This document shows positions 41,208 to 52,051 of a DNA stretch of 64,000 nt, in pieces. The position numbers were made by a program, and so were the translations under genes. Source of the stretch: Charina bottae (lineage: Eukaryota > Chordata > Lepidosauria > Squamata > Charinaidae). The notes below the pieces were generated by a model. That model made no database searches and was not told where the DNA came from. It saw only the letters and a program-made list of their open reading frames with translations. Every line of letters begins with the position of its first letter. Within the stretch, counting starts at the first letter, position 1. The stretch is from positions 7,979,268-8,043,267 of the forward strand of contig JALMGJ010000029.1 in the NCBI GenBank assembly GCA_023362775.1, given 5' to 3'.

Positions 41208-42386
41208 CTAAAAAGAGAGGAGATGAGATGTTTGGCTTCAGAAATCATTTTGTTCCCATCGCTATCAGACTCACGTAGAGTTACTGCAGTTGTAATTCAT
41301 CTTTTTCTAAACAAGAGTAGATAATTCTGCTGCCTTGTAGCTCATGTAAACTTTGTCAAATTTCATAAGTAGCAAGTACCGACAAGTGTGCTATTTGGGT
41401 TATTGTACTGAAAATACAGCTTGGCAATATGACATCCTCAGACACCCATCCTATTTTTTTTTGTAAAAAAAATTAAATGGCCCAAATACACAAGATCATC
41501 AAATGACACAACATTACCCCGTTCTTCGATGAGATCTCATGAAATCCAGGGTGAGAATGCTGGTCTCCCACAGGATTGCCCCAATCTTAGGAGATTTCAC
41601 AATCTCTGAACATTTCAGGAGAGTTCATATTTTTTCCAATATTTGGGGGGCCTCCAGCGTTTGAAAATATTGCTCCTGATTTTTTGAATATACAAAATGG
41701 AGATGCTGCAGTGGTTAAGACTCAGAAGTGGTTAAGGACCTCAAAACTCAATGGACATATTTGAGCCAGTCACTTTTTCTCAGGTGAAGCTTGTTAGAGA
41801 TACCGGGTTTCAACCAAGCATGTCTCACACAAGCTTGAAGGAGGAGGCAGCCTCTGCTGTAACCTAATCTTACTTGCTTTGTATGGGAGGGGTTGAACCC
41901 CGATTTCCTGTTCCTGTTCCCTTTGTCTTTCCTGCTTGAATCCCCACCTGGGAGGATGGTCATCCATGGCTGTCCAAGTTGCTCATACATGCATTCAGCA
42001 AGGCCACATTAAGAAGACTGTGGGTTTGGTCAGAACCTATCGCTCGCACGCATGAACCATCCTCTGCTACCATGAAACTGATCTACAATAAAACTAAGCT
42101 ATTTTTCTGTAACTTTACATTAATGTGTGAAGTGTGTTTATTTTGTGTTTTGAACTGATTAAGCCTTGTGCAAGTTTATTGAGACTCTTCTGCTCTGCTA
42201 AACTAGATAAAAACTGCGTGGACTTCTGTTACTAGCATTCCAGAATTCCTACAAAGCTACCTTACAGGTTTGTTGTGGTAGGCAGAAAAGGAGGGGATAA
42301 AAGTCTCCCATGTACCCCACCTTGAGTTCCCAGGGAAGAAGTAGGACATCTCTGTAGGAAACAGATAATAAATCCTTCTCTATTAC
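41208..42386. other. PLAAT-like intron
   Basis: A stretch at about 41730-42110 ends in ATAAAACTAAGC-type sequence and might be an old solo LTR, but no matching TG...CA ends with a TSD were found. Otherwise unique. Confidence 0.3.
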
Positions 42387-42531
42387 CTGGCAATGCAAAA
42401 TGCACTACTTCCCCACGTCCTACGTAGATACCCCAATGCTGGAATCCAGGCATCTGGAACTGAATCATATCCCCAGGCATTGGAGAGTCTTCATTCTGGA
42501 AGACATGCTCTACATCTTTTTGGATCCCAGT
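42387..42531 (-). CDS. PLAAT/HRASLS-like protein, exon with catalytic His
   Basis: From acceptor ACACAG the exon encodes TGIQKDVEHVFQNEDSPMPG, then DMIQFQMPGFQHWGIYVGRG and EVVHFALP plus one base; donor GTAATA at 42386. PGD-x-I and QHWGIYVG-x-x-x-VVH are the N-terminal signature of PLAAT/LRAT proteins, with the catalytic His in QHW. The frame is open upstream to the acceptor, so the start codon may be an internal Met (MPGD) or lie in an earlier exon not recognised. It joins in phase with 40969-41207. Confidence 0.82.
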
Positions 42532-42769
42532 CTGTGTTGAAATGCAAGTAAGTAAATAAATAACCTGATCATCAAAAAGGAAAGAGACTGAAATGAATTC
42601 TAATAAAGTATCCCATCATCAATAAAAGTTTCAGTGGCAGATAGGGTACACTGACTCTAATTAAGCATGTAAGAAATTCACTTGTTCAAATCCTACATTA
42701 TGCTAAGATATAATTTTGGTCTTGATTTAAGATTGTGTGGACAGAAGTGTTGTAACTTGTTTCCTAACC

Positions 42770-42903
42770 TAATGTTTCTCAACTTCAGCACCTTTAAGAT
42801 AGGTGGATTTCAACTCCCAGAATCCCCCATCCAGCATGCTGGCTGGGGCATTCTGGGAGTTGAAGTCCTCACATCTTAAAGGTGCTGAGGTTGAGAAACA
42901 CTG
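42770..42903. mobile_element. Fold-back hAT MITE, copy 3 (diverged)
   Basis: The left arm (AATGTTTCTCAACTTCAGCA) and right arm (TGCTGAGGTTGAGAAACACTG) are imperfect complements around CCAGCATGCTGG. It is about 134 bp, the same family with the CAGTGTTTCTC-type terminus. Confidence 0.85.
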
Positions 42904-44114
42904 CTGTAAACCATGATTCCCAAGACCAAATTGATATGTGAACTCAATCTGTGACATCGTTTGTATATCATATTGACTGGGGTTTATGTATTGCACTAAG
43001 CCCTGATTCATTTTAACTTTGAATAAACCACAGCTAGCTGGGTTCACAGGACACCAAGCCATAAATTGCAGTTTATAAGGCAGTCGGTCAGCCGTAACAT
43101 CATGCTGTAACAAAATAAATTCTAAGTCTTAATTCTAGGCTTAGAATTAAGTGTAGCCTAAGTTTTTAAGCCATAATATGGTTGGTCGGTTGGTTGGTTT
43201 GAGCTTAGCATGAATCCAGGTAAAGTGGTACATAAACCATGATTTATGGCTTAGAGTGTTAGGCAAACCGTAGATTCCATGTTGTGTAAAGGCAGAAAAG
43301 TTCCTTCTACTAGAGCTAAGAATTCATTAATCTTTGAAGAAAAATAACTTGCTCCTTCCTTCATCCTCAAATTTAACAGTCACATTGTGGTTTACCCCAT
43401 AGATTAATCCAGTCCCCCAAATCTTGAATGCAACTCCTGGGGGAAATTATTAAATGCATGGGAAGCAATCCTATTAACTTCATGTAATTAGTTTAATATT
43501 AATTACTTTTAAATAGGTTCAGCAGATACCAGCACCAGACTAGCATCTGCTTGGTTAGTATTTGGATGCGAGACCACGAGGAAAAGCCCAAAGCTGTAAA
43601 CTAGAATGAAAAATAAAAAAACACCCTGGAAAAAGGCAATACCAAACCCCTTCCATGGTGCTGCCAAAAAACTACATAGATATGTCCCTCCAAAATCACC
43701 AGGAGCTGAGTTTGTCCTGTACAAGAATTTACCTTTCCTTCGTTTGGAATGTGAATTAAATCAGTTTTTACCTCTGGGACACAGTAACGAGATCTCCAAA
43801 TGCATCAAGCAGATGCTGATCCTCATTTAATTTGGCTGTACCTGGTTTCTGATTCCTCCAAATTTACCAGTAACAGAACTTCCCTTGCTGCATAATCAGA
43901 AAAATTAAAACCTCTCTCATATGAAGATTTTACCCACCAGCAAGTTCCAAAGGAAGTCCATCTCTGGATTTTTTTTTCTTCACACCTTTCCAGGCTTCTA
44001 AGCTTCTGCCAAGAATTTCTTTTATTCTCTCTTGTTACGAACCAAGAAAACAACAGACAGACTCTCAGACTCTTTAGTTACTTTTACAACAGCAATAGCT
44101 TAGAGCACTGTAGT
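42904..44114. other. Region upstream of the PLAAT-like exons
   Basis: Apart from the 5S-headed SINE nothing is recognised. A first exon of the PLAAT-like gene may be here but could not be identified. Confidence 0.35.
43510..43725 (+). mobile_element. 5S rRNA-headed SINE (copy 2)
   Basis: TTGGTTAGTATTTGGATGCG plus AGACCACGAGG matches the 5S internal promoter. It is followed by GGCAATACCAAACCCCTTCC and CTGCCAAAAAACTACATAGA, parallel to the copy at 1795. Confidence 0.7.
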
Positions 44115-45159
44115 AGTTTATTAATTGATTAGTCCTGTGACCTTGTCAATAAAATAAAGTTAAATAAATGCAATACAAAGATAAAAATACAATAATAAAA
44201 TACATATATGATAATACATAGAGTCAGAAATCAGATATATGAATCTCCCTTACAGGATACCCCAATTTGTTCAATGTATTGAGTTCTAATGACCATTGCC
44301 TTAGTTATACACTTAGCAGTCCTACGTACAATGTGCACATTAGAGCCCAGGAGGAAATAAGACAGTCTGTGGTTTGGATCCCAGTGTGCTGTTCTTTCTA
44401 ATAAGGATGATAGATATTGAAGCCTAATGGATGCATATAATTGGCAATTGAACAAAATATGGAAAATATTTTCAATGGCTGGAGAACCGCTTATGCAGGT
44501 TCTCTCATGATATGGCAAGTGGTGGAAGTGCCCATATTTGGCCATGGAATCCAGCAACTCAAATCTAGCTCTAGAATAGGCCCTTCTTAAAGTTTGTGGA
44601 ATACTCGTTGATAGATAATTTTCGGGTTGAAATATAATTTTATTCTTAGCCAAACATCTTAAAGATCTATTTTTAATTAATAATTCCATATCAGTTTGCA
44701 CACTTAATATCCAGGACTCGCTATTTAAAAATTTCCCTTGCCTGGGAGACCATTGAAAGCAAATACTGAATAGAAAACCCATGTCTTAAAATAACTTCAT
44801 AAAGTTGGCTGATCCAGGAATTGGGCTGTGCCATATTTATCTGCTCCGTTAAGCATATTTTGGGAAGTCTATCTGAATCCATTTGTTGGATCTTCAGCCA
44901 ATATGTAAAAACTTTAATAATTGAATGACTATGTAAGGAATGGATACCTAATTCTGCTCTGACTGCAGGGGCAGACGTATTTTTATCAGTTCCCAATATA
45001 GATCTTAAAAAGCGAGTTTAAATTTGTTCAAGAGGGGTAGTTTTATTTAAACCCCATAATTCTGCACCATAGGTCAGCATTGGAACTATTTTGGCCCTAA
45101 ACATTTTCAATATAGGAGTCAGAGTGCCTGGATAATTGTAGTTAAATAATTTATATAAT

Positions 45160-48100
45160 ATTATATACTATTATATATTATATATTATACTATTATATAT
45201 TATATAATATTATATACCCCTTCATGGATCACTGCCTTGTCGTGGCGAAGGGGCTTGCGTAACTCAATGAAGTCAGGTCAAGAAGAACAGGTCATGATGG
45301 AGAGTTCTGACAAAACGTGGTCCACTGGAGGAGGGAATGGCAAACCACTCCAGTATCCTTGCCAAGAAAACCCATGGACAGTATCAAAAGGCTAAAAGAT
45401 ATGACACCGGAAGATGAGCCCCTCAGGTCGGAAGGTGTCCAAAATGCTACTGGGGAAGAGCGGAGGGCAATTCCGAGTAGCTCCAGAAAGTGTGAAACGG
45501 CTGGGCCAAAGCCGAAAGGACGCTCAGTTGTGGATGTGTCTGGAAGTGGAAGGAAAGTCCGATGCTGTAAAGAACAATATTGCATAGGAACCTGGAATGT
45601 AAGAACTATGAATCAAGGTAAGCTGGATGTGGTCAAACATGAGATGACAAGATTGAACATCGACATATTGGGAATCAGCGAACTAAAATGGACAGGAATG
45701 GGCGAATTTAATTCAGGAGACCATTATATATACTACTGTGGGCAAGAATCCCTTAGAAGAAATGGAGTAGCTCTCATAGTCAATAAAAGAGTGGGAAAGG
45801 CAGTACTGGGGTACAACCTCAAAAACGACAGAATGCTTTCAGTTCGAATCCAAGGCAAACCATTCAACATCACAGTGATCCAAGTCTATGCCCCAACCAC
45901 TGATGCCAAAGAAGCTGAAGTTGACCGGTTCTATGAAGACCTACAACACCTTCTAGAACTAACACCAAAAAAAGATGTCCTTTTCATCATAGGGGACTGG
46001 AATGCTAAGGTAGGAAGTCAAAAAATAACCGGAATAACAGGCAAGTTCGGCCTCGGAGTACAAAATGAAGCAGGGCAAAGGCTAATAGAGTTTTGTCAAG
46101 AGAACACGCTGGTCATAGCAAACACTCTTTTCCAACAACACAAGAGACGACTCTACACATGGACATCACCAGATGGTCAATACCGAAATCAGATTGATTA
46201 TATACTTTGCAGCCAAAGATGGAGAAGCTCTATACAATCAGCAAAAACAAGACCTGGAGCTGACTGTGGCTCAGATCATGAGCTTCTTATTGCAAAATTT
46301 AGGCTTAAATTGAAGAACGTAGAGAAAACCACTAGACCAATCAGGTATGACCTAAATCATATCCCTTATGAATATACAGTGGAGGTGAGGAATAGATTTA
46401 AAGGATTAGATCTGGTAGACAGAGTGCCTGAAGAACTATGGATGGAGGTTCGTAACATTGTACAGGAGGCAGCAGCTAAAACCATCCCAAAGAAAAAGAA
46501 ATGCAAGAAAGCAAAGTGGCTGACTGATGAGGCTTTACAAATAGCTGAGGAAAGAAGGGAAGCAAAAGGCAAGGGAGAAAGGGAAAGATATAAACAACTG
46601 AATGCAGAATTCCAGAGAATAGCAAGGAGAGATAAGAAGGCCTTCTTAAATGAACAATGCAAAGAAATTGAGGAAAACAATAGAATGGGGAAGACTAGAG
46701 ATCTCTTCAAGAAAATCGGAGATATCAAGGGAACGTTTTGTGCAAAGATGGGCATGATAAAGGACAAAAAAGGCAGGGACCTAACAGAAGCAGAAGAGAT
46801 TAAGAAGAGGTGGCAAGAATACACAGAAGAACTATACAAGAAAGATCTTAATATCCCTGATAAATATGATGGTGTGGTCACTGAGCTTGAGCCGGACATC
46901 CTAGAGAGTGAAGTCAAGTGGGCCTTAGGAAGCATTACTAACAACAAAGCTAGCGGAGAAGACAGTATCCCAGCTGAGCTATTTAAAATCCTAAAAGATG
47001 ATGCTGTTAAAGTGCTGCACTCAATATGCCAACAAATTTGGAAAACTCAACAGTGGCCACAGGATTGGAAAAGGTCAGTTTACGTTCCAATTCCAAAGAA
47101 AGGCAATGCCAAAGAATGTTCAAACTACCGTACAATTGCGCTCATTTCACATGCCAGCAAGGTTATGCTCAAAATCCTACAAGCTAGGCTTCAGCAGCAT
47201 GTGAACCGAGAACTACCAGAAGTGCAAGCTGGGTTTCGAAGAGGCAGAGGAACTAGAGATCAGATTGCCAACATTCGCTGGATCATGGAAAAAGCAAGAG
47301 AGTTCCAGAAAAACATCTACTTCTGCTTCATTGACTACGCTAAAGCCTTTGATTGTGTGGATCACAACAAACTGTGGCAAAGTCTTAAAGAGATGGGAGT
47401 ACCAGACCACCTTACCTGTCTCCTGAGAAACCTGTATGTGGGTCAAGAAGCAACAGTTAGAACCGGACATGGAACAACCGACTGGTTCAAAATTGGGAAA
47501 GGAGTACGACAAGGCTGTATATTATCACCCTGCTTATTTAACTTATATGCAGAGTACATCATGAGAAATGCCGGGCTGGATGAATCACAAGCCGGAGTTA
47601 AGATTGCCGGGAAAAATATCAACAACCTCAGATATGCAGACGATACCACCCTAATGGCAGAAAGTGAAGAGGAACTAAAGAGCCTCTTGATGAGGGTGAA
47701 AGAGGAGAGTGCAAAAGCTGGCTTGAAACTCAACATTAAAAAAACCCAGATCATGGCATCTGGTCCCATCACTTCCTGGCAAATAGAAGGGGAAGAAATG
47801 GAAGCAGTGACAGATTTTATTTTCTTGGGCTCCAAGATCACCGCAGACGGTGACTGCAGCCATGAAATTAAAAGACGCTTGCTCCTTGGAAGGAAAGCTA
47901 TGGCAAACCTAGACAGCATATTAAAAAGCAGAGACATCACCTTGCCGACAAAGGTCCGTATAGTTAAAGCTATGGTTTTTCCAGTAGCAATGTATGGCTG
48001 TGAGAGTTGGACCATAAGGAAGGCTGAGCGCCGAAGAATTGATGCTTTCGAGCTGTGGTGCTGGAGAAGACTCTTGAGAGTCCCTTGGACTGCAAGGAGG

Positions 48101-48410
48101 TCAAACCAGTCAATCCTAAAGGAAATCAACCCTGACTGCTCATTGGAAGGACAGATGCTGAAGCTGAAGCTCAAATACTTTGGCCACCTAATGAGAAGAG
48201 AGGACTCACTGGAAAAGACCCTGATGCTGGGAAAGACTGAGGGCAAAAGGAGAAGGGGACGGCAGAGGATGAGATGGTTAGATAGCATCACCGATGTAAT
48301 GAACATGAATTTGAGTAAACTCCGAGAGACAGTGGAGGACAGGAAGGCCTGGCGTGCTATGGTCCATGAGGTCACGAAGAGTCGGACACGACTGAACGAC
48401 TGAACAACAA
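45160..48410 (+). mobile_element. RTE-BovB LINE, near-full-length, subfamily 2
   Basis: Flanked by a perfect 12-bp TSD AATTTATATAAT (45148-45159 and 48411-48422) inside LINE-A copy 2. The first about 57 bp after the left TSD are a TA/ATT-rich tract that looks like an expansion of the target sequence. The BovB body starts at CCCCTTCATGGATCACTGCC. It ends AGTCGGACACGACTGAACGA, then CTGAACAACAA. Confidence 0.94.
45317..48403 (+). CDS. BovB endonuclease-reverse transcriptase ORF, 1028 aa, open
   Basis: An uninterrupted frame with APE motifs (IGTWNVRTMNQGKLDV, SELKWTGMGEF, IGDWNAKVGS, GSDHELLIAKFR), RT motifs (IPKKGNAKECSNYRTIAL, FCFIDYAKAFDCVDHNKLW, GVRQGCILSPCLFNLYAEYI, YADD at about residue 773) and a C-terminal WRRLLRVPWTARRSNQSI block. 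It is clearly distinct from the 28285 copy at many positions and looks closer to the classic ruminant BovB sequence as I remember it. The ATG at 45317 may be upstream of the native start; an ATG at 45374 (MDSIKRLKDM) is an alternative. Confidence 0.93.
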   Translation: MVHWRREWQTTPVSLPRKPMDSIKRLKDMTPEDEPLRSEGVQNATGEERRAIPSSSRKCETAGPKPKGRSVVDVSGSGRKVRCCKEQYCIGTWNVRTMNQGKLDVVKHEMTRLNIDILGISELKWTGMGEFNSGDHYIYYCGQESLRRNGVALIVNKRVGKAVLGYNLKNDRMLSVRIQGKPFNITVIQVYAPTTDAKEAEVDRFYEDLQHLLELTPKKDVLFIIGDWNAKVGSQKITGITGKFGLGVQNEAGQRLIEFCQENTLVIANTLFQQHKRRLYTWTSPDGQYRNQIDYILCSQRWRSSIQSAKTRPGADCGSDHELLIAKFRLKLKNVEKTTRPIRYDLNHIPYEYTVEVRNRFKGLDLVDRVPEELWMEVRNIVQEAAAKTIPKKKKCKKAKWLTDEALQIAEERREAKGKGERERYKQLNAEFQRIARRDKKAFLNEQCKEIEENNRMGKTRDLFKKIGDIKGTFCAKMGMIKDKKGRDLTEAEEIKKRWQEYTEELYKKDLNIPDKYDGVVTELEPDILESEVKWALGSITNNKASGEDSIPAELFKILKDDAVKVLHSICQQIWKTQQWPQDWKRSVYVPIPKKGNAKECSNYRTIALISHASKVMLKILQARLQQHVNRELPEVQAGFRRGRGTRDQIANIRWIMEKAREFQKNIYFCFIDYAKAFDCVDHNKLWQSLKEMGVPDHLTCLLRNLYVGQEATVRTGHGTTDWFKIGKGVRQGCILSPCLFNLYAEYIMRNAGLDESQAGVKIAGKNINNLRYADDTTLMAESEEELKSLLMRVKEESAKAGLKLNIKKTQIMASGPITSWQIEGEEMEAVTDFIFLGSKITADGDCSHEIKRRLLLGRKAMANLDSILKSRDITLPTKVRIVKAMVFPVAMYGCESWTIRKAERRRIDAFELWCWRRLLRVPWTARRSNQSILKEINPDCSLEGQMLKLKLKYFGHLMRREDSLEKTLMLGKTEGKRRRGRQRMRWLDSITDVMNMNLSKLRETVEDRKAWRAMVHEVTKSRTRLND

Positions 48411-49069
48411 AATTTATATAATCTTTTAGTACATGCTGCTGCCCTTTCCGAGCTTCTTTTAAAGTGATTTAACCACAAACCTGAACTGGTAAAAACCACT
48501 CCTAGATAGTTAAAAAAATTAACTTGTTCAATAGACTCCCCATTTAACTGCCAATTATATTTCACACTTATTCTGCTGAAAACCATCACTTTGGATTTAC
48601 TTTTATTGATGTTTAAACAATTGAGAGCACAGTAAGTATTCCGTTTTTTCAGCAGTCTTCTCAGGCCTATTTGGGAATGTGCCATTAGAACCATGTCATC
48701 AGCATATAGTAAAATATTAATAAATTTATCAAGGATCTTTGGCATATGAGTGTCTACATCACACAGGAATCCGGGTAGATCACTGACATACAGGTTAAAA
48801 AGCATTGGGGCTAATATACAACCCTGTCTAACGCCATTGAAGGTGGGTATATTCTTAGCCATTTATACTTGTACGAACTTTCAGATAAGTGTTTGAATAA
48901 AGGGTCTTAACCAAAAATAAGAGTCTGGGTTCCATATTTAAACTGGCCAATTTCATCCACAGAATATTTCTATTTATCGAATCAAAAGCCTCACTAAGAT
49001 CTATAAATGCGGTATACAATTTCTTGCCATTAGTTAATTGCTTTGATAAAAGATGATATAAAGTAAACT

Positions 49070-49527
49070 GTCTCGTCCCGATAACATCGGCCTGCCCCAC
49101 CCGTGCTTGCACGGAGGGCATGCTTCGGACCCCCTCAACAAGAGAACTCCATCTAGCGGGGTCCAGGAGGCGTGCCTTCTCTGCGATAGCGCCCGCCTTA
49201 TGGAATATTTTGACCCCGGAGGTGAGACTGGCCCCTTCACTCCTGGCCTTTCAGAAGGCCCTTAAGACCTGGCTCTGCTGCCTGGCCTGGGACGACGGAG
49301 GCGGTAGTGCCTCCTGGGGTTGGCTGGCCCCGTAGCACCATGATCTATTCTACGGTTCCCAATCCATCTTGGATTTTATATATTTTATATTGGTTGTGTT
49401 TTTTAGATAGTTTGTATTTTGTATAGCTTTTAAATTTTTAATTGTTGTAACCCGCCCAGAGTCCCTTGCATGGGAGATGGGCGGGGAATAAATTGAACAA
49501 ACAAACAAACAAATAAATAAATAAATT
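49070..49527 (+). mobile_element. CR1/L2-type LINE 3' end inserted in LINE-A copy 2
   Basis: Encodes the terminal frame AFSAIAPALWNILTPEVRLA, then LLAFQKALKTWLCCLAW, followed by a 3' UTR with GTAACCCGCCCAGAGTCCCT, GGGAGATGGGCGGGGAATAA and an (AAAC/AAAT)n tail. Flanks share AAGTAAA (49061 and 49528), consistent with a short TSD. Confidence 0.82.
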
Positions 49528-49707
49528 AAGTAAAACAATTGTCTATTGTGGAGCTAAAACCAGCTTGTTCCTCCACTAAAAGATTATTTTCCATAACCCA
49601 ATCTTCTATTTTGCTCAACAGATGTTTAGCATACATTTTAGCCACAATTCCAATAAGGCTTATTGGTCTATAATTTTTTGGATCCTCTTTATCTCCTTTT
49701 TTATATA

Positions 49708-50038
49708 AAGGTAAAGGTTCCCCCCGCACATTTGTGCAGTCGTGTCCGACTCTAGGGGCCGGTGCTCATCTCCGTTTGTTAGCTGAAGAGCCAGCGTTGT
49801 CCGAAGACGCTTCCACGGTCATGTGGCCGCATGACACGCGCGGAACGCTGTTACCTACCCACCGAAGTGGTACCTATTAATCTACTTGCATTTGCATGCT
49901 TTCGAATTGCTAGGTTGGCAAGAGCTGGAGCTAGTGCAGGAGCTCACTCCGTCACGCGGGGCTAAGGATTCGAACCTCCAAACTTGCGATCTTCCAATCG
50001 ACAAGCCTGGTGTCTTACCCGCTGAGCCACCACGCCCC
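49708..50038 (-). mobile_element. tRNA-derived squamate SINE (copy 4)
   Basis: Minus-strand copy with head TGGCTCAGCGGGTAAG, box B GGTTCGAATCC and the CCTTTACC end. It sits at the truncated 5' boundary of LINE-A copy 2; the LINE does not resume beyond it. Confidence 0.92.
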
Positions 50039-50734
50039 TTGTAACCCAATAAAACAGCTCCTTAAAACATAATCCTTGACATTAGTCCTGGAATCTATTT
50101 CAACATTTTATGAGTCACTTGGGAGAAAGTGACAAACAAATGCAGATAAAACTCTGTTTAAGTGCAAAAAGACCCAGAATTTAACACAAATAATAAAGAA
50201 GTACTTGTAATATTAATTTTTGTAACCATGATCCATATATATATATTTAATTAATTAATCTTTATCCCACCTTTATTATTTCAAAAGTTTTGTGAGGTCA
50301 ACCTCTTTTATTAAGGGATCCAATTTTGCTAATTGCCTCATTCCCTGCCGCAACATTTCCTTTGTTGCGAGAAAAGCTTTCCATAGAAATTGTTGAAGTC
50401 TTGGGATTCTCTTTTAATTGTTAAGGTCTTTTCCTGAAGTTTACGGTTTGTTTTGATTAAAGTGTATATATAAATTTAGTATTTTCCAATAGGTCTATTT
50501 TGTTTGGCCCTTTTTCTCCGAATATAATAGGTGGTGACAAGGAGGAAACAGAAATAACAATTTTTTCCTGCTACTCTAAGCTGTATAACGGGAATTGTAA
50601 AGCTAGACACTTTCTGGATCTTCCTCAGCTCTACGGAAATTTATAACCTAATCAAAAACAGCTGAACATTTCTACAGGACTTAGCTGTACCCATAGTTTA
50701 ATAATCCTGTTATAAATTTGCAAGGTTAAAGGTC
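50039..50734. other. Nothing recognised
   Basis: AT-rich sequence without a recognised exon or element. Confidence 0.4.
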
Positions 50735-51035
50735 CCAGCACAGGAGCTTTGTAATTCAGTGTCAACCCTTCAAGGTAGTCCAGACAAGAAGCACAAACCA
50801 TGAGTACTTACACTATCTTTACTGTAAGGTTACAGTAACTGAATTTTGCCAGTCTGGGGGCATTTCTCCCCTCCTTTAGTCTTACTTTCCAGAAAACTAG
50901 GAAGGGTCCCTTCTGAGATGCTTCCCACACCCCTTTTCCTTCTGTGGGCTGAGATACCTTTTGCATGACGGTTGTCAAGGCTGTGGCTCTTCCTCCTGTC
51001 TCCCAAGGTCATTCTCACAGCCCATTACATCCAGA
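50735..51035 (-). mobile_element. Candidate solo-LTR-like fragment, copy 1
   Basis: On the minus strand the sequence runs GGTCCCTTCTGAGAT-complement, CTGGCAAAATTCAGTTACTG, TAACCTTACAGTAAAGATAG and CTACCTTGAAGGGTTGACAC. Blocks are shared with 53045-53270 and 58060-58270, where TTGCAATAAAGCGGTATTCG resembles an LTR poly(A) region. No internal retroviral genes and no clean TG...CA ends are visible. Confidence 0.35.
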
Positions 51036-51706
51036 GCTAAATTGAGGATAGACCATCCTCCTTGAAAGTAATGGGGGCATACAAAAATACTTAATTTTAG
51101 TTCATTTTAAAATTAAAAATAAATCATGTTGGGGCTTTCTGCCATGAAAGCGTTAGGAATGCAGATGCACACAAAATAAATAACTGATTTTAGTAAACTA
51201 TTCCATACTTGCAATGAGTGACAACAAAGTTTCCAACTTCTTAGATATTGTGACTTTGATTGGATGCCAAGTGGTTTATGACTCTTGATACCATTTTTAA
51301 AAGATTTTAGGAATATTACTACCATAATATCTTACTTGTTAATGGTTTACATGTATTTCTGATACATTTTAAATACTATCCTGATATTTTGGGGGAATGT
51401 TAACAGAAATAATTTCAGCATCTGAAAAGTTAATCCTCCTCCTCCAATCTTTCCAAAACTTTTTAATTTTCCCTGCGGACCTAAGAGTGTTTCTTGTCAT
51501 AAGATTCATGTCATCTGCATAGCTATCTAACAAGTCATCTTTAATCTTTGTCTTTGGCACTTTAAAAAATTGCATTTAGCCTCTGAGAATCAGACAATTG
51601 TTCAGGATGAGTCTATTTAAGAGATGTTAACATTACATTAATGACATGCAGTTAATAGGATTGCTTTCTATTCATTTAAAATTTTCCCCCTATTCCACAT
51701 GCAATG
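51036..51706. other. Nothing firmly recognised
   Basis: A 68-codon minus-strand frame at 51369-51575 contains DSYADDMNLMTRNT, which recalls an RT YADD box but has no other supporting motif. Confidence 0.35.
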
Positions 51707-51717
51707 TAATAGTTGTA

Positions 51718-52051
51718 AAGGTAAAGGTAAAGGTTCCCCCACACAGTCGTGTCCGACTCTAGGGGCCGGTGCTCATCTCCGTTTGTTAGCCGAAGAGCCA
51801 GCATTGTCCGAAGACACTTCCACGGTCATGTGGCCAGCATGACACATGCAGAACGCTGTTACCATCCCACCGAAGTGGTACCTATTTATCTAATTGCATT
51901 TGCATGCTTTCCAATTGCTAGGTTGGCAAGAGCTGGGGCGAGTGCGGGAGCTCACTCCGTCACGTGGCGCTCAGGTCTCGAACCTCCGAACTTGCGACCT
52001 TCCGATTGACAAGCCTGGCGTCTTACCCGCTGAGCCACCACGCCCCCTACA
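51718..52051 (-). mobile_element. tRNA-derived squamate SINE (copy 5)
   Basis: Minus-strand copy with a perfect 11-bp TSD TAATAGTTGTA (51707-51717 and 52052-52062). Its box B region reads GGTTCGAGACC, as in copy 1, suggesting a distinct subfamily from copies 2-4. Confidence 0.94.

Larger units (their letters stand above)
44115..49707 (-). mobile_element. LINE-A copy 2, 5'-truncated and split by two insertions
   Basis: Minus-strand fragments homologous to LINE-A ORF2 occur at 49707-49537, 49068-48423 and 45147-44231. They encode KNYRPISLIGIVAKMYAKHL, FIDLSEAFDSINRNILW, GVRQGCILAPMLFNLYVSDL, YADDMVLMAHS and the C-terminal CISGSPAIENIFHILFNC (one Cys of the knuckle replaced). A BovB (45160-48410) and a CR1-type 3' end (49070-49527) interrupt it. 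Several frameshifts make it a relic. Confidence 0.88.

Noticed and set aside
41730..42110. Solo LTR in the PLAAT-like intron
   Set aside because: There is an ATAAAACTAAGC-like stretch but no TG...CA ends and no target duplication that I can define.
51369..51575. Frame containing DSYADDMNLM as a reverse transcriptase fragment
   Set aside because: A single YADD tetrapeptide without the flanking RT motifs is weak; kept only as a note.
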